Notes: a model not told the origin generated them from the sequence alone. A stretch of DNA of 64,000 nucleotides from Streptococcus infantis (GCF_000963255.1 NZ_JYOV01000022.1:124001-188000), one strand, 5' to 3'. Shown: positions 52,527-62,429, numbered from the stretch's first letter. Made by a program: numbers and translations.

Positions 52527-53843
52527 ATGTTAACATACGATTTAATTGTAATAGGATTTGGTAAGGCAGGTAAGACGCTTGCTGGAAAACTAGCTTCAGC
52601 TGGTAAAAAAGTTGCCCTTATCGAACGTAGTAAGGCGATGTACGGCGGTACTTGTATCAATATCGGTTGTATCCCAACTAAAACCTTGTTAGTTGCTGCT
52701 GAAAAAGACTTGTCATTTGATCAAGTCATGGCTACTAAAAACACGGTTACTACACGCCTTAATGGTAAAAACTATGCTACTGTCGCAGGTACAGGCGTAG
52801 ATATCTTTGATGCTGAAGCTCACTTTGTTTCTAATAAAGTCATCGAAATCCAAGCTGGTGACGAAAAACAAGAACTGACTGCTGAAACTATCGTCATCAA
52901 CACTGGTGCTGTTTCAAACGTATTGCCAATTCCAGGACTTGCTACAAGCAAGAATGTCTTTGACTCAACAGGCATCCAAAGCTTAGACAAATTACCTGAA
53001 AAACTTGGTGTCCTTGGTGGCGGAAACATCGGCCTTGAATTTGCCGGTCTCTACAACAAACTTGGAAGCAAGGTTACAGTCCTAGATGCCTTGGATACAT
53101 TCCTACCTCGTGCAGAATCTTCTATCGCTGCTCTTGCTAAACAGTACATGGAAGAAGACGGAATCGAATTGCTTCAAAACATCCGTACTACTGAAATCAA
53201 AAATGATGGCGACCAAGTCCTTGTCGTAACTGAAAACGAAACTTATCGTTTCGATGCCCTTCTCTACGCAACTGGACGTAAACCAAAGGTTGAACCTCTT
53301 CATCTCGAAAACACAGATATTGAACTAACTGAACGCGGCGCTATTAAAGTCGACAAACACTGTCAAACAAACGTTCCTGGTGTCTTTGCTGTTGGAGATG
53401 TCAACGGTGGCCTTCAGTTTACCTACATTTCATTAGATGACTTCCGTGTTGTTTATAGCTACCTCGCTGGTGATGGCAGCTACACACTCGAAGATCGTCT
53501 CAATGTACCAAATACTCTTTTTATCACACCTGCACTTTCACAAGTTGGTTTGACTGAAAGTCAAGCAGCTGATTTGAAACTTCCATATGCTGTTAAGGAA
53601 ATCCCTGTTGCAGCAATGCCTCGTGGTCATGTAAATGGTGACCTTCGTGGTGCCTTCAAAGCTGTTGTCAATACTGAAACAAAAGAAATTCTTGGCGCAA
53701 CTATCTTCTCTGAAGGTTCACAAGAAATCATCAACATCATTACTGTTGCTATGGACAACAAGATTCCATACACTTACTTCACAAAACAAATCTTCACTCA
53801 CCCAACCTTGGCTGAGAACTTAAATGACTTGTTTGCGATTTAA
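52527..53843 (+). CDS. har: Har, flavoprotein disulfide reductase for hypothiocyanous acid (RclA-like)
   Basis: 438 aa, class I pyridine nucleotide-disulfide oxidoreductase. The FAD fold opens with DLIVIGFGKAGKTLAGKLA. The redox pair is in GGTCINIGCIPTK (Cys near residues 42 and 47). NAD(P)H binds at LGGGNIGLEFAGLY (near 175), the second FAD motif is VFAVGDVNGG (near 290) and the C-terminus holds FTHPTLAENL. The sequence fits the streptococcal relative of RclA described in pneumococcus as hypothiocyanous acid reductase, protecting against the host lactoperoxidase product HOSCN. AGGAGGA is upstream and the gene is monocistronic. Confidence 0.88.
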   Translation: MLTYDLIVIGFGKAGKTLAGKLASAGKKVALIERSKAMYGGTCINIGCIPTKTLLVAAEKDLSFDQVMATKNTVTTRLNGKNYATVAGTGVDIFDAEAHFVSNKVIEIQAGDEKQELTAETIVINTGAVSNVLPIPGLATSKNVFDSTGIQSLDKLPEKLGVLGGGNIGLEFAGLYNKLGSKVTVLDALDTFLPRAESSIAALAKQYMEEDGIELLQNIRTTEIKNDGDQVLVVTENETYRFDALLYATGRKPKVEPLHLENTDIELTERGAIKVDKHCQTNVPGVFAVGDVNGGLQFTYISLDDFRVVYSYLAGDGSYTLEDRLNVPNTLFITPALSQVGLTESQAADLKLPYAVKEIPVAAMPRGHVNGDLRGAFKAVVNTETKEILGATIFSEGSQEIINIITVAMDNKIPYTYFTKQIFTHPTLAENLNDLFAI

Positions 53844-53859
53844 TAGATTTAATAATAGA

Positions 53860-53890
53860 AAGCAGCCCTCCTTGGGCTGTTTTTCTTTTT
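53860..53890 (+). terminator. Terminator of har
   Basis: A 6-bp GC-rich stem CAGCCC / GGGCTG with a 5-base loop, followed by TTTTTCTTTTT. Confidence 0.85.
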
Positions 53891-53923
53891 CTAAAATCTC
53901 AAATCTGTCTTTTTCAGCATTTA

Positions 53924-53941
53924 TGATATAATAGAAACATG
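53924..53941 (+). promoter_or_regulatory. Extended -10 promoter implying a leaderless murT-gatD mRNA
   Basis: TG at 53924-53925, then TATAAT at 53927-53932. The murT ATG begins at 53939, 6 nt past the -10 box, where transcription is expected to start. There is no ribosome binding site between them. Confidence 0.65.
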
Positions 53942-55282
53942 AAATTAAAAACTACTTTGGGCCTTCTTGCTGGGCGTTCTTCTCATTTTATCTTGAGTCG
54001 TCTTGGACGTGGAAGTACGCTCCCTGGAAAACTTGCCCTTCAATTTGATAAAGATATTTTACAACATTTAGCGAAGAACTATGAGATTGTTGTAGTAACT
54101 GGTACCAATGGGAAAACCTTGACAACCGCTCTCACTGTCGGTATCCTAAAGGAAATTTATGGTCAAGTTTTAACTAATCCAAGTGGTGCCAACATGATCA
54201 CAGGGATTACAACGACTTTCTTGACTGCAAAATCTTCAAAAACTGGCAAGAACATCGCTGTCCTTGAAATCGACGAAGCTAGTCTCTCACGTATCTGTGA
54301 CTACATCCAGCCTAGTCTTTTCGTTATCACCAATATCTTCCGCGACCAGATGGATCGCTACGGTGAGATTTATACGACCTACAACATGATTTTGGATGCT
54401 ATTCGAAAAGTTCCTACTGCTACTGTTCTGCTGAACGGTGATAGTCCACTTTTCTACAAGCCTGCAATTCCAAATCCTGTTCAGTATTTTGGTTTTGATT
54501 TGGAAAAAGGTCCAGCAAAACTTGCTCACTACAATACTGAAGGTATTCTCTGTCCAGACTGTCAAAGTATTTTGAAATATGAGCTCAACACTTATGCCAA
54601 TTTGGGAGCTTATATTTGTGAAAATTGTGGATGTAAAAGACCTGACTTGGACTACCGTCTAACAGAATTGGTTGAGTTGACCAACAATCGTTCTCGCTTT
54701 GTTATTGACGGACAGGAATACGGTATCCAAATCGGTGGACTTTATAATATCTACAATGCTCTCGCAGCAGTCGCTATCGCCCGTTACCTTGGAGCTGATT
54801 CTCAACTGATTAAGCAAGGATTTGATAAGAGTCGAGCTGTTTTTGGACGACAAGAAACCTTCCAAATCGGTGACAAGGAATGCACACTGGTTCTCATCAA
54901 GAATCCTGTCGGTGCTACACAAGCTATTGAAATGATTAAACTAGCTCCCTATCCATTTAGTCTTTCTGTTCTCCTCAATGCCAACTATGCGGACGGGATT
55001 GATACCAGCTGGATTTGGGATGCTGACTTTGAGCAAATTACTGATATAGACATTCCTGAAATCAATGCGGGTGGAGTTCGTCATTCTGAAATTGCTCGTC
55101 GTCTACGTGTTACTGGCTATCCAGCTGACAAGATCACTGAAACAAGTAGCCTGGAACAAGTTCTCAAAACAATCGAAGCTCAAGACTGCAAGCATGCCTA
55201 TATCCTTGCGACTTATACGGCTATGTTAGAATTCCGAGAATTACTAGCCAATCGTCAGATTGTTAGAAAGGAGATGAACTAA
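53939..55282 (+). CDS. murT: MurT, Mur-ligase-like subunit of lipid II isoglutaminyl synthase
   Basis: 447 aa. With GatD it amidates the D-glutamate of lipid II to D-isoglutamine, needed for efficient cross-linking. The ATP loop [15 protein letters not shown] lies near residue 42, the Mur ligase core extends to about 300 and the C-terminal DUF1727 domain follows. A four-Cys zinc ribbon (CPDCQ ... CENCGC, residues about 205-226) is typical for MurT. The stop overlaps the gatD ATG (TAATG). Translation appears leaderless. Confidence 0.95.
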   Translation: MKLKTTLGLLAGRSSHFILSRLGRGSTLPGKLALQFDKDILQHLAKNYEIVVVTGTNGKTLTTALTVGILKEIYGQVLTNPSGANMITGITTTFLTAKSSKTGKNIAVLEIDEASLSRICDYIQPSLFVITNIFRDQMDRYGEIYTTYNMILDAIRKVPTATVLLNGDSPLFYKPAIPNPVQYFGFDLEKGPAKLAHYNTEGILCPDCQSILKYELNTYANLGAYICENCGCKRPDLDYRLTELVELTNNRSRFVIDGQEYGIQIGGLYNIYNALAAVAIARYLGADSQLIKQGFDKSRAVFGRQETFQIGDKECTLVLIKNPVGATQAIEMIKLAPYPFSLSVLLNANYADGIDTSWIWDADFEQITDIDIPEINAGGVRHSEIARRLRVTGYPADKITETSSLEQVLKTIEAQDCKHAYILATYTAMLEFRELLANRQIVRKEMN

Positions 55283-56064
55283 TGGTTTATACTTCACTTT
55301 CCTCAAAAGACGGCAATTATCCTTACCAACTAAATATCGCCCACCTCTATGGGAATCTCATGAACACCTACGGAGATAATGGGAATATCCTCATGCTCAA
55401 GTACGTCGCTGAAAAGCTTGGGGCCCATGTGACAGTTGACATCGTTTCACTTCATGATGATTTCGATGAAAATCACTACGACATCGCCTTTTTCGGTGGC
55501 GGTCAGGACTTTGAACAGAGCATCATTGCTGGTGATTTGCCAGATAAAAAAGAGAGCATTGACAACTTTATCCAAAATGATGGGGTTGTTCTTGCTATCT
55601 GTGGTGGCTTCCAACTATTGGGTCAATACTATATCGAAGCTTCAGGCAAACGCATCGAAGGTTTGGGTGTCATGGGACATTACACACTCAACCAAACCAA
55701 TAACCGCTTTATCGGTGACATTAAAATTCATAACGAAGAATTTGATGAAACCTATTATGGTTTTGAAAACCACCAAGGTCGTACCTTCCTCTCAGATGAC
55801 CAAAAGCCACTCGGGCAGGTTGTTTACGGAAATGGAAACAACGAAGAAAAGGTCGGTGAAGGTGTTCACTATAAAAATGTTTTCGGTTCTTATTTCCACG
55901 GGCCTATTTTATCCCGTAATGCAAACTTAGCCTATCGCTTGGTCACAACTGCACTTAAGAAAAAGTATGGTCAGGACATCGTCCTTCCAGCTTATAAGGA
56001 TATTCTGAGCCAAGAAGTCGCTGAAGAATACAGCGATGTGAAAAGCAAGGCAGAATTTAACTAA
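55282..56064 (+). CDS. gatD: GatD, glutaminase subunit of lipid II isoglutaminyl synthase
   Basis: 260 aa, CobB/CobQ-like class I glutamine amidotransferase. The nucleophile Cys is in [11 protein letters not shown] (near residue 94) and the catalytic His in [10 protein letters not shown] (near 204). It supplies ammonia to MurT. It is coupled to murT by a one-base overlap and followed by a strong terminator, so the operon has just these two genes. Confidence 0.95.
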   Translation: MVYTSLSSKDGNYPYQLNIAHLYGNLMNTYGDNGNILMLKYVAEKLGAHVTVDIVSLHDDFDENHYDIAFFGGGQDFEQSIIAGDLPDKKESIDNFIQNDGVVLAICGGFQLLGQYYIEASGKRIEGLGVMGHYTLNQTNNRFIGDIKIHNEEFDETYYGFENHQGRTFLSDDQKPLGQVVYGNGNNEEKVGEGVHYKNVFGSYFHGPILSRNANLAYRLVTTALKKKYGQDIVLPAYKDILSQEVAEEYSDVKSKAEFN

Positions 56065-56072
56065 ACTTCCAT

Positions 56073-56105
56073 TTCCAACATGCTAATAGCTGTTGGAATT
56101 TTTTT
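56073..56105 (+). terminator. Terminator of murT-gatD
   Basis: A perfect 8-bp stem TTCCAACA / TGTTGGAA with a 10-base loop, followed by TTTTTTT. Confidence 0.9.
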
Positions 56106-56179
56106 AGGCTCTTTTCCCCTTCTCCCTTGCATTTTCTACTAATTTTTGCAAAAATAGAGGGGTAGAAAGAAGGTAGCAT

Positions 56180-57262
56180 ATGTCTAAATTACAACAAATC
56201 TTAACTTATCTTGAATCAGAAAAGCTAGACGTCGCTGTCGTATCTGACCCCGTCACTATCAATTACCTCACTGGCTTTTACAGTGATCCCCACGAACGCC
56301 AGATGTTCCTCTTTGTCCTTGCAGATCAGGAACCGCTTCTCTTCGTTCCAGCCCTTGAGGTTGAGCGTGCAACTAGCACTGTCTCATTCCCAGTTGTTGG
56401 TTATGTGGACTCTGAAAACCCTTGGAAGAAAATTCAAAATGCTCTTCCACAGTTTGACTTCAAACGTGTAGCAGTTGAGTTTGATAATCTCATCTTGACC
56501 AAATATCATGGCTTGAAGACTGTCTTTGAAAGTGCTGAGTTTGATAACTTGACTCCATTGATCCAACGCATGCGCTTGATCAAATCAGCAGACGAAGTGC
56601 AAAAGATGATGGTTGCAGGTGTTTACGCCGACAAGTCTGTTAAAGTTGGTTTTGACAATATCTCTCTTGATAATACGGAAACTGATATCATTGCGCAAAT
56701 CGACTTTGCTATGAAACGTGAAGGCTACGAAATGAGCTTTGATACTATGGTCTTGACAGGAGATAACGCTGCAAATCCACATGGTATTCCTGGAGCAAAC
56801 AAGGTTGAAAAAGATGCCCTTCTCCTCTTTGACCTCGGAGTTATGGTCAATGGCTATGCATCAGATATGACTCGTACAGTCGCTGTTGGTAAACCTGACC
56901 AATTCAAGAAAGATATTTACAACTTGACTCTGGAAGCCCAACAAGCTGCCCTTGACTTTATCAAACCTGGTGTGACAGCTCATGAAGTAGACCGCGCAGC
57001 TCGTGAAGTGATCGAAAAAGCTGGCTACGGTGAGTACTTCAATCACCGTCTTGGTCATGGTATCGGTATGGACGTCCACGAATTCCCATCCATCATGGAA
57101 GGAAACGACATGGTTATCGAAGAAGGCATGTGCTTCTCAGTTGAACCTGGTATCTACATCCCTGGTAAAGTCGGTGTCCGAATCGAAGACTGCGGTGTTG
57201 TTACGAAGGATGGCTTCGACCTCTTTACAAACACCAGCAAAGATTTGCTTTATTTTGATTAA
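56180..57262 (+). CDS. pepQ: Xaa-Pro dipeptidase / aminopeptidase (M24B)
   Basis: 360 aa. The N-terminal creatinase-like domain (about 1-125) is followed by the pita-bread metallopeptidase domain. Metal ligands are visible in LLFDLGVMVNGYASDMTRT (two Asp, near residues 217-229), the His in HRLGHGIGMDVHE (near 290-301) and two Glu in FSVEPGIYIPGKVGVRIEDCG. It cleaves dipeptides with C-terminal proline. AGAAGGTAG precedes the ATG. The symbol is given for the short, PepQ-like form; PepP-type use cannot be excluded. Confidence 0.9.
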   Translation: MSKLQQILTYLESEKLDVAVVSDPVTINYLTGFYSDPHERQMFLFVLADQEPLLFVPALEVERATSTVSFPVVGYVDSENPWKKIQNALPQFDFKRVAVEFDNLILTKYHGLKTVFESAEFDNLTPLIQRMRLIKSADEVQKMMVAGVYADKSVKVGFDNISLDNTETDIIAQIDFAMKREGYEMSFDTMVLTGDNAANPHGIPGANKVEKDALLLFDLGVMVNGYASDMTRTVAVGKPDQFKKDIYNLTLEAQQAALDFIKPGVTAHEVDRAAREVIEKAGYGEYFNHRLGHGIGMDVHEFPSIMEGNDMVIEEGMCFSVEPGIYIPGKVGVRIEDCGVVTKDGFDLFTNTSKDLLYFD

Positions 57263-57274
57263 AAAGTATATTAC

Positions 57275-57316
57275 AAAAATAAGATGGAAAAGCTTAACTT
57301 TCCATCTTATTTTTTG
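57275..57316. terminator. Bidirectional terminator between pepQ and the RimJ-type gene
   Basis: AAAAATAAGATGGAAA pairs with TTTCCATCTTATTTTT around a short loop. T-runs lie on both strands, and it overlaps the end of the convergent acetyltransferase gene. Confidence 0.9.
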
Positions 57317-57849
57317 ATTTGATAATAAATTTTATCAGCTATATAACCTTTTCGTTCAACTGCATTTGGAATCGTCTTCCAAAAAGTCATACCAGCCTTT
57401 TCCATCACACGACCAGAGGCAGGATTTAAACTTGCATAGCAGGCATTAACCTCTTTAAATTCAATCTCATCCAGACAGTATGATAAAACTGCCTTCAAGG
57501 CTTCTGTCATGAGTCCTCGTCCCCAGTAGTCCATTCCTAAGATATATCCGATCTCACAGCTAGAGTTTTCTTCATCCACACTGACCAGACTAATATCTCC
57601 AATGACATAGTCTGGATTTTCTTTGAGACTAATGGCCCATTTATAGTAATTTGGATCGTCATAGGATTTTACCCAATTACCAATAGAATTTCGAGTCTGT
57701 TCGACATTCAGGTGTGGATTCCAAGTCACATAAGTTAGATTTTCTGGGCATGAAGCCCAATTATCAAACATGGCTCGAGCATCACCTTCCACAAATCTCC
57801 TCAGTATCAAACGTTCTGTCTCAATAGTTTGTGTACCTAGTGCTTTCAT
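57307..57849 (-). CDS. GNAT acetyltransferase, RimJ/RimL type
   Basis: 180 aa. It starts with the typical TIETERLILRRFVEGDARAMFDNW and has the acetyl-CoA segment CEIGYILGMDYWGRGLMTEALKAVL (near residue 95), closing with NPASGRVMEKAGM. Members acetylate ribosomal protein N-termini or small molecules; the substrate is unknown. The ribosome binding site is weak (GCGAG). It is monocistronic. Confidence 0.85.
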   Translation of the reverse strand: MKALGTQTIETERLILRRFVEGDARAMFDNWASCPENLTYVTWNPHLNVEQTRNSIGNWVKSYDDPNYYKWAISLKENPDYVIGDISLVSVDEENSSCEIGYILGMDYWGRGLMTEALKAVLSYCLDEIEFKEVNACYASLNPASGRVMEKAGMTFWKTIPNAVERKGYIADKIYYQIKK

Positions 57850-57881
57850 AATCGTTACTCGCTTTCTATTTGAATGTTCAA

Positions 57882-57915
57882 GCTAAGAAGGTCCACTGGA
57901 CCTTCTTAGCTTTCT
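57882..57915 (-). terminator. Terminator-like hairpin upstream of the RimJ-type gene
   Basis: A perfect 14-bp stem AGCTAAGAAGGTCC / GGACCTTCTTAGCT with a central ACT, flanked by T-rich sequence rightwards and TTGAACATT leftwards. It would best end a leftward transcript coming from nadE. The stretch 57916-58120 has no gene but ends with a copy resembling the 50-bp repeat at 16.8 kb. Confidence 0.7.
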
Positions 57916-58119
57916 TATTTCTTTTGAGAGGGTAAAAACACTTTACTCATAAACATTGAGAAAACAACAGTTTCCTCTAATTTCATGACGCAGTAGCTGT
58001 CTGGTTTGAAATACGTTTTATCAAGCTTTTTCAAGCCTAGTCAGCCTTGCGGGGGTGAGACTACGAAATCGAACTCTTCGAGTTACCGGACCTTCCTCGC
58101 TTTTCTATTTTCAGGCTCG

Positions 58120-58153
58120 GGGTAAAAACCTCCCCCAGAGGTTTTTACTCCCA
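58120..58153 (-). terminator. Hairpin at the nadE stop codon
   Basis: GGGTAAAAACCTC pairs with GAGGTTTTTACTCCC around CCCCA; the nadE stop lies in the stem. The tail is not T-rich, so it may stabilise the 3' end or act as a weak terminator. Confidence 0.45.
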
Positions 58154-58969
58154 AAACGTATCAAACACGGTGATTGGTAGGTGGCGTTTGTGTTGGCCTT
58201 TGTACCACCATTTTTCAATGGTGGCTTGAGCTTCTGGGCTGACTTGCTTACCTTCGAGGTAATCATCAATCTCTGCGTAGGTTACACCGAGTGCAACTTC
58301 GTCTGCAATACCTGGTTTTTCTTCTTCCAAATCTGCTATTGGGATTTTTTCATAGAGGGCTGGATCAGCTCCAAGTTCCTTCAAAAGTTGTTTTCCTTGG
58401 CGTTTATTGAGGCGATAAAGTGGGAGAATATCTGCACCACCGTCACCAAATTTGGTAAAGAAACCTGTGATATTTTCCGCAGCATGGTCAGTCCCGATAA
58501 CTGCTCCGCTATGGGTACCCGCAAGGGCATATTGGGCAATCATACGACTACGAGCCTTGATATTTCCCTTGTTAAAATCGGAAACATGACTGCCTGTTGC
58601 TTCCACTGCTGTTGTCATAGCATCAGCAGATTCCTTGATATTAATGACCAAGCTCACATCTGGTTGGATAAAAGCTAGGGCTTTTTGGGCATCTACTTCA
58701 TCAGCTTGCACTCCATACGGCAGGCGTACAGCGATAAATTTATAGCTGTCATCTCCAGTTTCTGCTCGCATTTCTTCCATAGCTAGTTGAGCCAAGCGTC
58801 CTGCCAAGGTCGAGTCCTGTCCCCCAGAAATTCCTAATACAAAAGTTTTAAGGAAGGGATGTTTTTTAAGGTATTTTTTCAAAAAGTCAATGGAACGACG
58901 AATTTCTTCCTGGGCATCAATCACTGGTTTAACCCCCAGTTCTTGGATAATGGTCTCTTGCAAACTCAT
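58145..58969 (-). CDS. nadE: NH3-dependent NAD+ synthetase
   Basis: 274 aa, the length of the ammonia-dependent form without a glutaminase domain. It converts deamido-NAD to NAD+ in the final step. The ATP pyrophosphatase P-loop [16 protein letters not shown] lies near residue 46; NAD-binding features include [23 protein letters not shown] (near 160) and [10 protein letters not shown]. The ATG overlaps the pncB stop (ATGA), so both are cotranslated. Confidence 0.95.
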   Translation of the reverse strand: MSLQETIIQELGVKPVIDAQEEIRRSIDFLKKYLKKHPFLKTFVLGISGGQDSTLAGRLAQLAMEEMRAETGDDSYKFIAVRLPYGVQADEVDAQKALAFIQPDVSLVINIKESADAMTTAVEATGSHVSDFNKGNIKARSRMIAQYALAGTHSGAVIGTDHAAENITGFFTKFGDGGADILPLYRLNKRQGKQLLKELGADPALYEKIPIADLEEEKPGIADEVALGVTYAEIDDYLEGKQVSPEAQATIEKWWYKGQHKRHLPITVFDTFWE

Positions 58970-60426
58970 TCTTCTTCTCCTTCACCTAGAGCTTCCTTAC
59001 GCATTTTATCAATCAAGTCCATCTTATCTTGCCACACATCACGAGCCAAATCGACAGGGTAATGTTGTGGGTTAAGAACACGTTTGTATTCGTCCCAGAG
59101 CTTGTCAAATTCCTTACGAGCATAGGTTTGAATTTCAGGTAAACTTGGTAAATCATAGACTAGCTTACCTTCCTTGAAAATGTCTACTAAGAGAGGAACA
59201 GCATCAAAATTACGGACAGTTTTCTTGATGTAAGTATAGGTTGGATGGAACATCTTGATTTCAGTCATACTAGCAACATCGACACCGTCATAGGTAATGT
59301 AATCACCTTCTGACTTGCCTTTTTCACGACTGGTGATGCGCCAAACTTGTTTCTTACCTGGTGTTGAAACCTTCTCTGCATTGTTTGAAAGTTTAATGGT
59401 ATTGCGCATATGACCATTCTCATCTTCGATGGCAACAACCTTATATACTGCCCCAAGTGCTGGTTGGTCATAGGCTGTGATGAGCTTAGTTCCTACCCCC
59501 CAGACATCAATCTTAGCTTTTTGCATTTTGAGGTTAAGGATGGTATTTTCATCCAGGTCATTGGATGCATAAATCTTAGCATCAGTAAATCCTGCCTCGT
59601 CCAGTTGTTGACGAACTTTTTTAGAAATATAGGCGATATCTCCAGAATCAATACGAACACCAAGGAAATTAATCTTGTCACCAAGTTCACGTGCAACCTG
59701 AATTGCTGCTGGAACACCGATGCGAAGAGTATCGTAGGTATCCACTAGGAAGACACAGTTTTTGTGAGTTGAGGCATAAGCCTTGAAAGCTTGGTAATCA
59801 TTGCCATAAACTTGAACTAAAGCATGAGCATGAGTCCCTAAAACCGGAATTCCAAAGAGCTTACCAGCACGGACATTACTGGTTCCATTAGCACCACCAA
59901 TGACAGCCGCACGTGTTCCCCAGATAGCTGCATCCATCTCTTGCGCACGACGTGTACCAAACTCCATCAAAGGTTCATCTTCAATGACTGAACGAATACG
60001 AGCAGCCTTGGTCGCAATCAAGGTTTGAAAGTTGACGATATTTAAAAGTGCTGTTTCAACCAACTGACACTGAGCCAAAGGTCCCTCCACTTGAACGATC
60101 GGTTCATTAGCAAATACTAAGTCCCCTTCTTGAGCGGAACGTACAGTCAATTCCAACTTGAGATTACGGAGATATTCCAAGAAGGCGCCATGATAACCAA
60201 GTGATTCCAAATAAGCTATATCGCTATCTGAGAAACGCAAGTTTTCAAGGTATTTCACAATTCGTTCCAAACCTGCAAATACAGCATAACCATTTTTAAA
60301 CGGTTGTTGGCGGAAATAAACTTCAAAAACTGCTTTCTTGTTATGAATTCCTTGGTCGAAGTAAACTTGCATCATGTTAATCTGATACAAATCTGTGTGC
60401 AATGTTAAACTGTCATCTGGGTACAT
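58966..60426 (-). CDS. pncB: Nicotinate phosphoribosyltransferase
   Basis: 486 aa. It joins nicotinate and PRPP to nicotinate mononucleotide, first step of the Preiss-Handler salvage. The family motifs are [10 protein letters not shown] at the start, [12 protein letters not shown] (near residue 158), the phosphorylated His segment GTHAHALVQ (near 198) and [13 protein letters not shown] (near 257). It begins a two-gene NAD operon with nadE; an extended -10 box (TGT-TATAAT, minus strand, near 60495) lies about 70 bp upstream. Mitis streptococci lack de novo NAD synthesis, so this operon is expected to be important. Confidence 0.95.
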   Translation of the reverse strand: MYPDDSLTLHTDLYQINMMQVYFDQGIHNKKAVFEVYFRQQPFKNGYAVFAGLERIVKYLENLRFSDSDIAYLESLGYHGAFLEYLRNLKLELTVRSAQEGDLVFANEPIVQVEGPLAQCQLVETALLNIVNFQTLIATKAARIRSVIEDEPLMEFGTRRAQEMDAAIWGTRAAVIGGANGTSNVRAGKLFGIPVLGTHAHALVQVYGNDYQAFKAYASTHKNCVFLVDTYDTLRIGVPAAIQVARELGDKINFLGVRIDSGDIAYISKKVRQQLDEAGFTDAKIYASNDLDENTILNLKMQKAKIDVWGVGTKLITAYDQPALGAVYKVVAIEDENGHMRNTIKLSNNAEKVSTPGKKQVWRITSREKGKSEGDYITYDGVDVASMTEIKMFHPTYTYIKKTVRNFDAVPLLVDIFKEGKLVYDLPSLPEIQTYARKEFDKLWDEYKRVLNPQHYPVDLARDVWQDKMDLIDKMRKEALGEGEEE

Positions 60427-60533
60427 ATACTGTCCTTCTTCCTTATTTGTAAAAAGATGAAAATGTTTCTTCTTTTCTCATAAATTAGTACTATTATAAC
60501 ACATTTTATCGATATTGATAAAAAGCTAACAAG

Positions 60534-61022
60534 CTATTCTATGCTCTCGAGCTCATCCATATCTTTTTCATACTTCTTCTGAGCCCATTCACCATAACTT
60601 TTCAAACCTAAGTTTCCAATAAAGACCCAAGGAAGATAAAAGATATAGGTAAATACCCAAGCAGACAAGTATTTAACGTTCAGAGGATTGTGCTGGTAAA
60701 TTTCTATGTTGAATTGATAATTCTGTAACATTAAAAGAGCCGTAATAGCCAAGGTCAGGAAAAAACAACCCAAAATCGTAAAATGAAAACGACTATAATA
60801 GGTCACACCTAGACTTCGAGCACGGTTGAAAAAGTAAAAAGTCCCAATAATGATAATGATGAGCATCATACTCGGATTAAAAAGGCTTGGTGCCAATACT
60901 GCAATCATATAAGATAGGAGCGACAAAGAAATGAAGATATAGAAACTTTCAGCCCCAGCTTTATTGATTAATTGTTCTTCTCTTTCATCCAGTAATTGAT
61001 AATAAAATAATCTATTTTTCAT
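60534..61022 (-). CDS. Four-helix membrane protein paired with an XRE regulator (DUF6773-like)
   Basis: 162 aa. A charged N-terminus (LLDEREEQLINKAGAESFY) precedes four helices (residues about 26-46, 50-68, 82-100 and 122-144), and the C-terminus is acidic (KYEKDMDELESIE). The layout fits DUF6773/DUF3169-like proteins that are encoded directly behind a small XRE regulator. The ATG overlaps the regulator gene by 11 bp. The function is unknown; such pairs are thought to sense membrane or antimicrobial stress. Confidence 0.75.
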   Translation of the reverse strand: MKNRLFYYQLLDEREEQLINKAGAESFYIFISLSLLSYMIAVLAPSLFNPSMMLIIIIIGTFYFFNRARSLGVTYYSRFHFTILGCFFLTLAITALLMLQNYQFNIEIYQHNPLNVKYLSAWVFTYIFYLPWVFIGNLGLKSYGEWAQKKYEKDMDELESIE

Positions 61023-61221
61023 CTTCTTCCTCCCAAAATAATTGATCTAAAGTTTTCCCTAAGCATCTACAAATGGACTGGCAAAGGGAGAGACTAGGAT
61101 TATATTTCCCAGCTTCTATCAAGCCGATAGTCTGTCTAGTCACACCTACAGCTTCTGCCAAGTCACCTTGTGTCATATCAAGCTCTACTCGAGCAAGTTT
61201 TAATTTTAAATTCTTAGCCAC
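61012..61221 (-). CDS. Small XRE-family regulator
   Basis: 69 aa, only a helix-turn-helix domain: MTQGDLAEAVGVTRQTIGLIEAGKYNPSLSLCQSI is the YvaO/Cro-like type seen with membrane partners. AGGAGGT precedes the ATG. It probably controls its own two-gene operon; the minus-strand -10 candidate is TATAAT-like sequence near 61280. Confidence 0.88.
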   Translation of the reverse strand: MAKNLKLKLARVELDMTQGDLAEAVGVTRQTIGLIEAGKYNPSLSLCQSICRCLGKTLDQLFWEEEDEK

Positions 61222-61328
61222 TTCTTACCTCCTTTATAATTTTAAAAAGTTGCGCTTCTTTCTAAGTTCATTATATCATATAATTTACATTATGCAATAT
61301 ATATCTGTCATTTTGTGCGATTTTTTTA

Positions 61329-61362
61329 ACAAAAACTCTCTACCGCTGAAATGATAGAGAGT
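61329..61362 (-). terminator. Terminator of the HAD-GNAT unit
   Basis: On the minus strand ACTCTCTA / TAGAGAGT with a 12-base loop is followed by TTTTTGTT, 8 bp below the HAD stop. Confidence 0.85.
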
Positions 61363-61369
61363 TTTCTGC

Positions 61370-61969
61370 TTATTCAAATTTTTTCAAAATATCTACAACG
61401 TCGCTTCTTTGTTTTACTTGATAGGCTCTGATTCCTAGACTTTCAGCCATGTTAGTGTTGTCTGCTATATCATCAAGAAAGACACAATTTGCTGGGTCCA
61501 ACTGATATTTACGGAGGATCTCTTCAAACATTTTTCGATCAGGTTTGATAGCCTTGATATCACAGGAAAGAACAAAACCATCTAAAATCTTTTCTAGAGG
61601 TGCTAGTTGATTTTTCAATAATTCATAAAAAACTGGTGAGGTATTAGATAGGACAAAAATACGATGGCCATTTTCCTTTAAACGTGCAAGAAGCGGAAAG
61701 ATTTCCGTGTAAATATCGATATAGGAAGGCCAGTTCCAAATGACTTCTTCAACCTTTTTCTGATAGCAATCTCCTAATAGGGAAAGAACCTTATCAACCA
61801 ATTCTTCTCGAGTCAAGGTCCCCAGGTCCAATCTTTCCCAGAGCCCCGACTGGAAAATCGCCTTGTCTAAGATCAGATAATCTTTCTGAGTTTTAGCTAC
61901 AGATTTCAAAATCTTATCCTTGTTCCATTCCAGTAGAACATTACCCATATCCAGTATGATATCCATCAA
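61370..61969 (-). CDS. HAD-superfamily hydrolase (IA subclass)
   Basis: 199 aa. The nucleophile motif is IILDMGNVLLEW, in which the second residue of the usual DxD pair is replaced by Gly-Asn, as in the haloacid dehalogenase-like subgroup YihX. Motif II is VLSNTS (near residue 107), Lys is in IKPDRKMFEE and the acidic motif IV is CVFLDDIADN (near 163). YihX-like enzymes hydrolyse sugar phosphates such as alpha-glucose 1-phosphate; the substrate here is open. It lies downstream of a GNAT gene. Confidence 0.85.
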   Translation of the reverse strand: MMDIILDMGNVLLEWNKDKILKSVAKTQKDYLILDKAIFQSGLWERLDLGTLTREELVDKVLSLLGDCYQKKVEEVIWNWPSYIDIYTEIFPLLARLKENGHRIFVLSNTSPVFYELLKNQLAPLEKILDGFVLSCDIKAIKPDRKMFEEILRKYQLDPANCVFLDDIADNTNMAESLGIRAYQVKQRSDVVDILKKFE

Positions 61970-62018
61970 CCTACCTCCATCATTATGTGAACAATCTCTT
62001 TAAGCGTCCAATGTCTGT

Positions 62019-62429
62019 TTATAAATCTTTTTGATAATAGTGCCTTTGTCCAGTGCAGGGATAGTCTTTTAAGGTAAAGACTTCCTGGTAACCATGTTTC
62101 TGATAAAAGGCTGGCGCTTGAAATTGATAAGTATTTACAAAAGCAAAGCGACAGTTTCTCTTTTTAGCTTCACTCTCTGCTTGCTGCAATAGTTGGGAGC
62201 CGATTCCTTGTCCTCGCAACTCCTCTTTCACAAATAAATACTCGATTTCTAGCCAATTCCCAAAGGTCTCTGCTACTAAACCAGCCAGGAGTTGACCATG
62301 TTCATCTTCGACATAAAGGTTTAGTGGCTCACTTTCAGCAGTTTCTCTTTTGGAACGATTATAGGAGCGAATCAAATCCCCTATCTCCTGTGCTTTCTGA
62401 GACTTTGTATTCTCCAATCTAATGTGCAT
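62019..62429 (-). CDS. GNAT family N-acetyltransferase
   Basis: 136 aa from the ATG at 62429, directly after GGAGGAGG, the only sensible start. The acetyl-CoA loop is VKEELRGQGIGSQLLQQAESEAKK (near residue 69) and the C-terminal motif is APAFYQKHGYQEVF. It resembles general small-molecule acetyltransferases. It is 49 bp above the HAD gene and may be cotranscribed with it. Confidence 0.82.
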   Translation of the reverse strand: MHIRLENTKSQKAQEIGDLIRSYNRSKRETAESEPLNLYVEDEHGQLLAGLVAETFGNWLEIEYLFVKEELRGQGIGSQLLQQAESEAKKRNCRFAFVNTYQFQAPAFYQKHGYQEVFTLKDYPCTGQRHYYQKDL

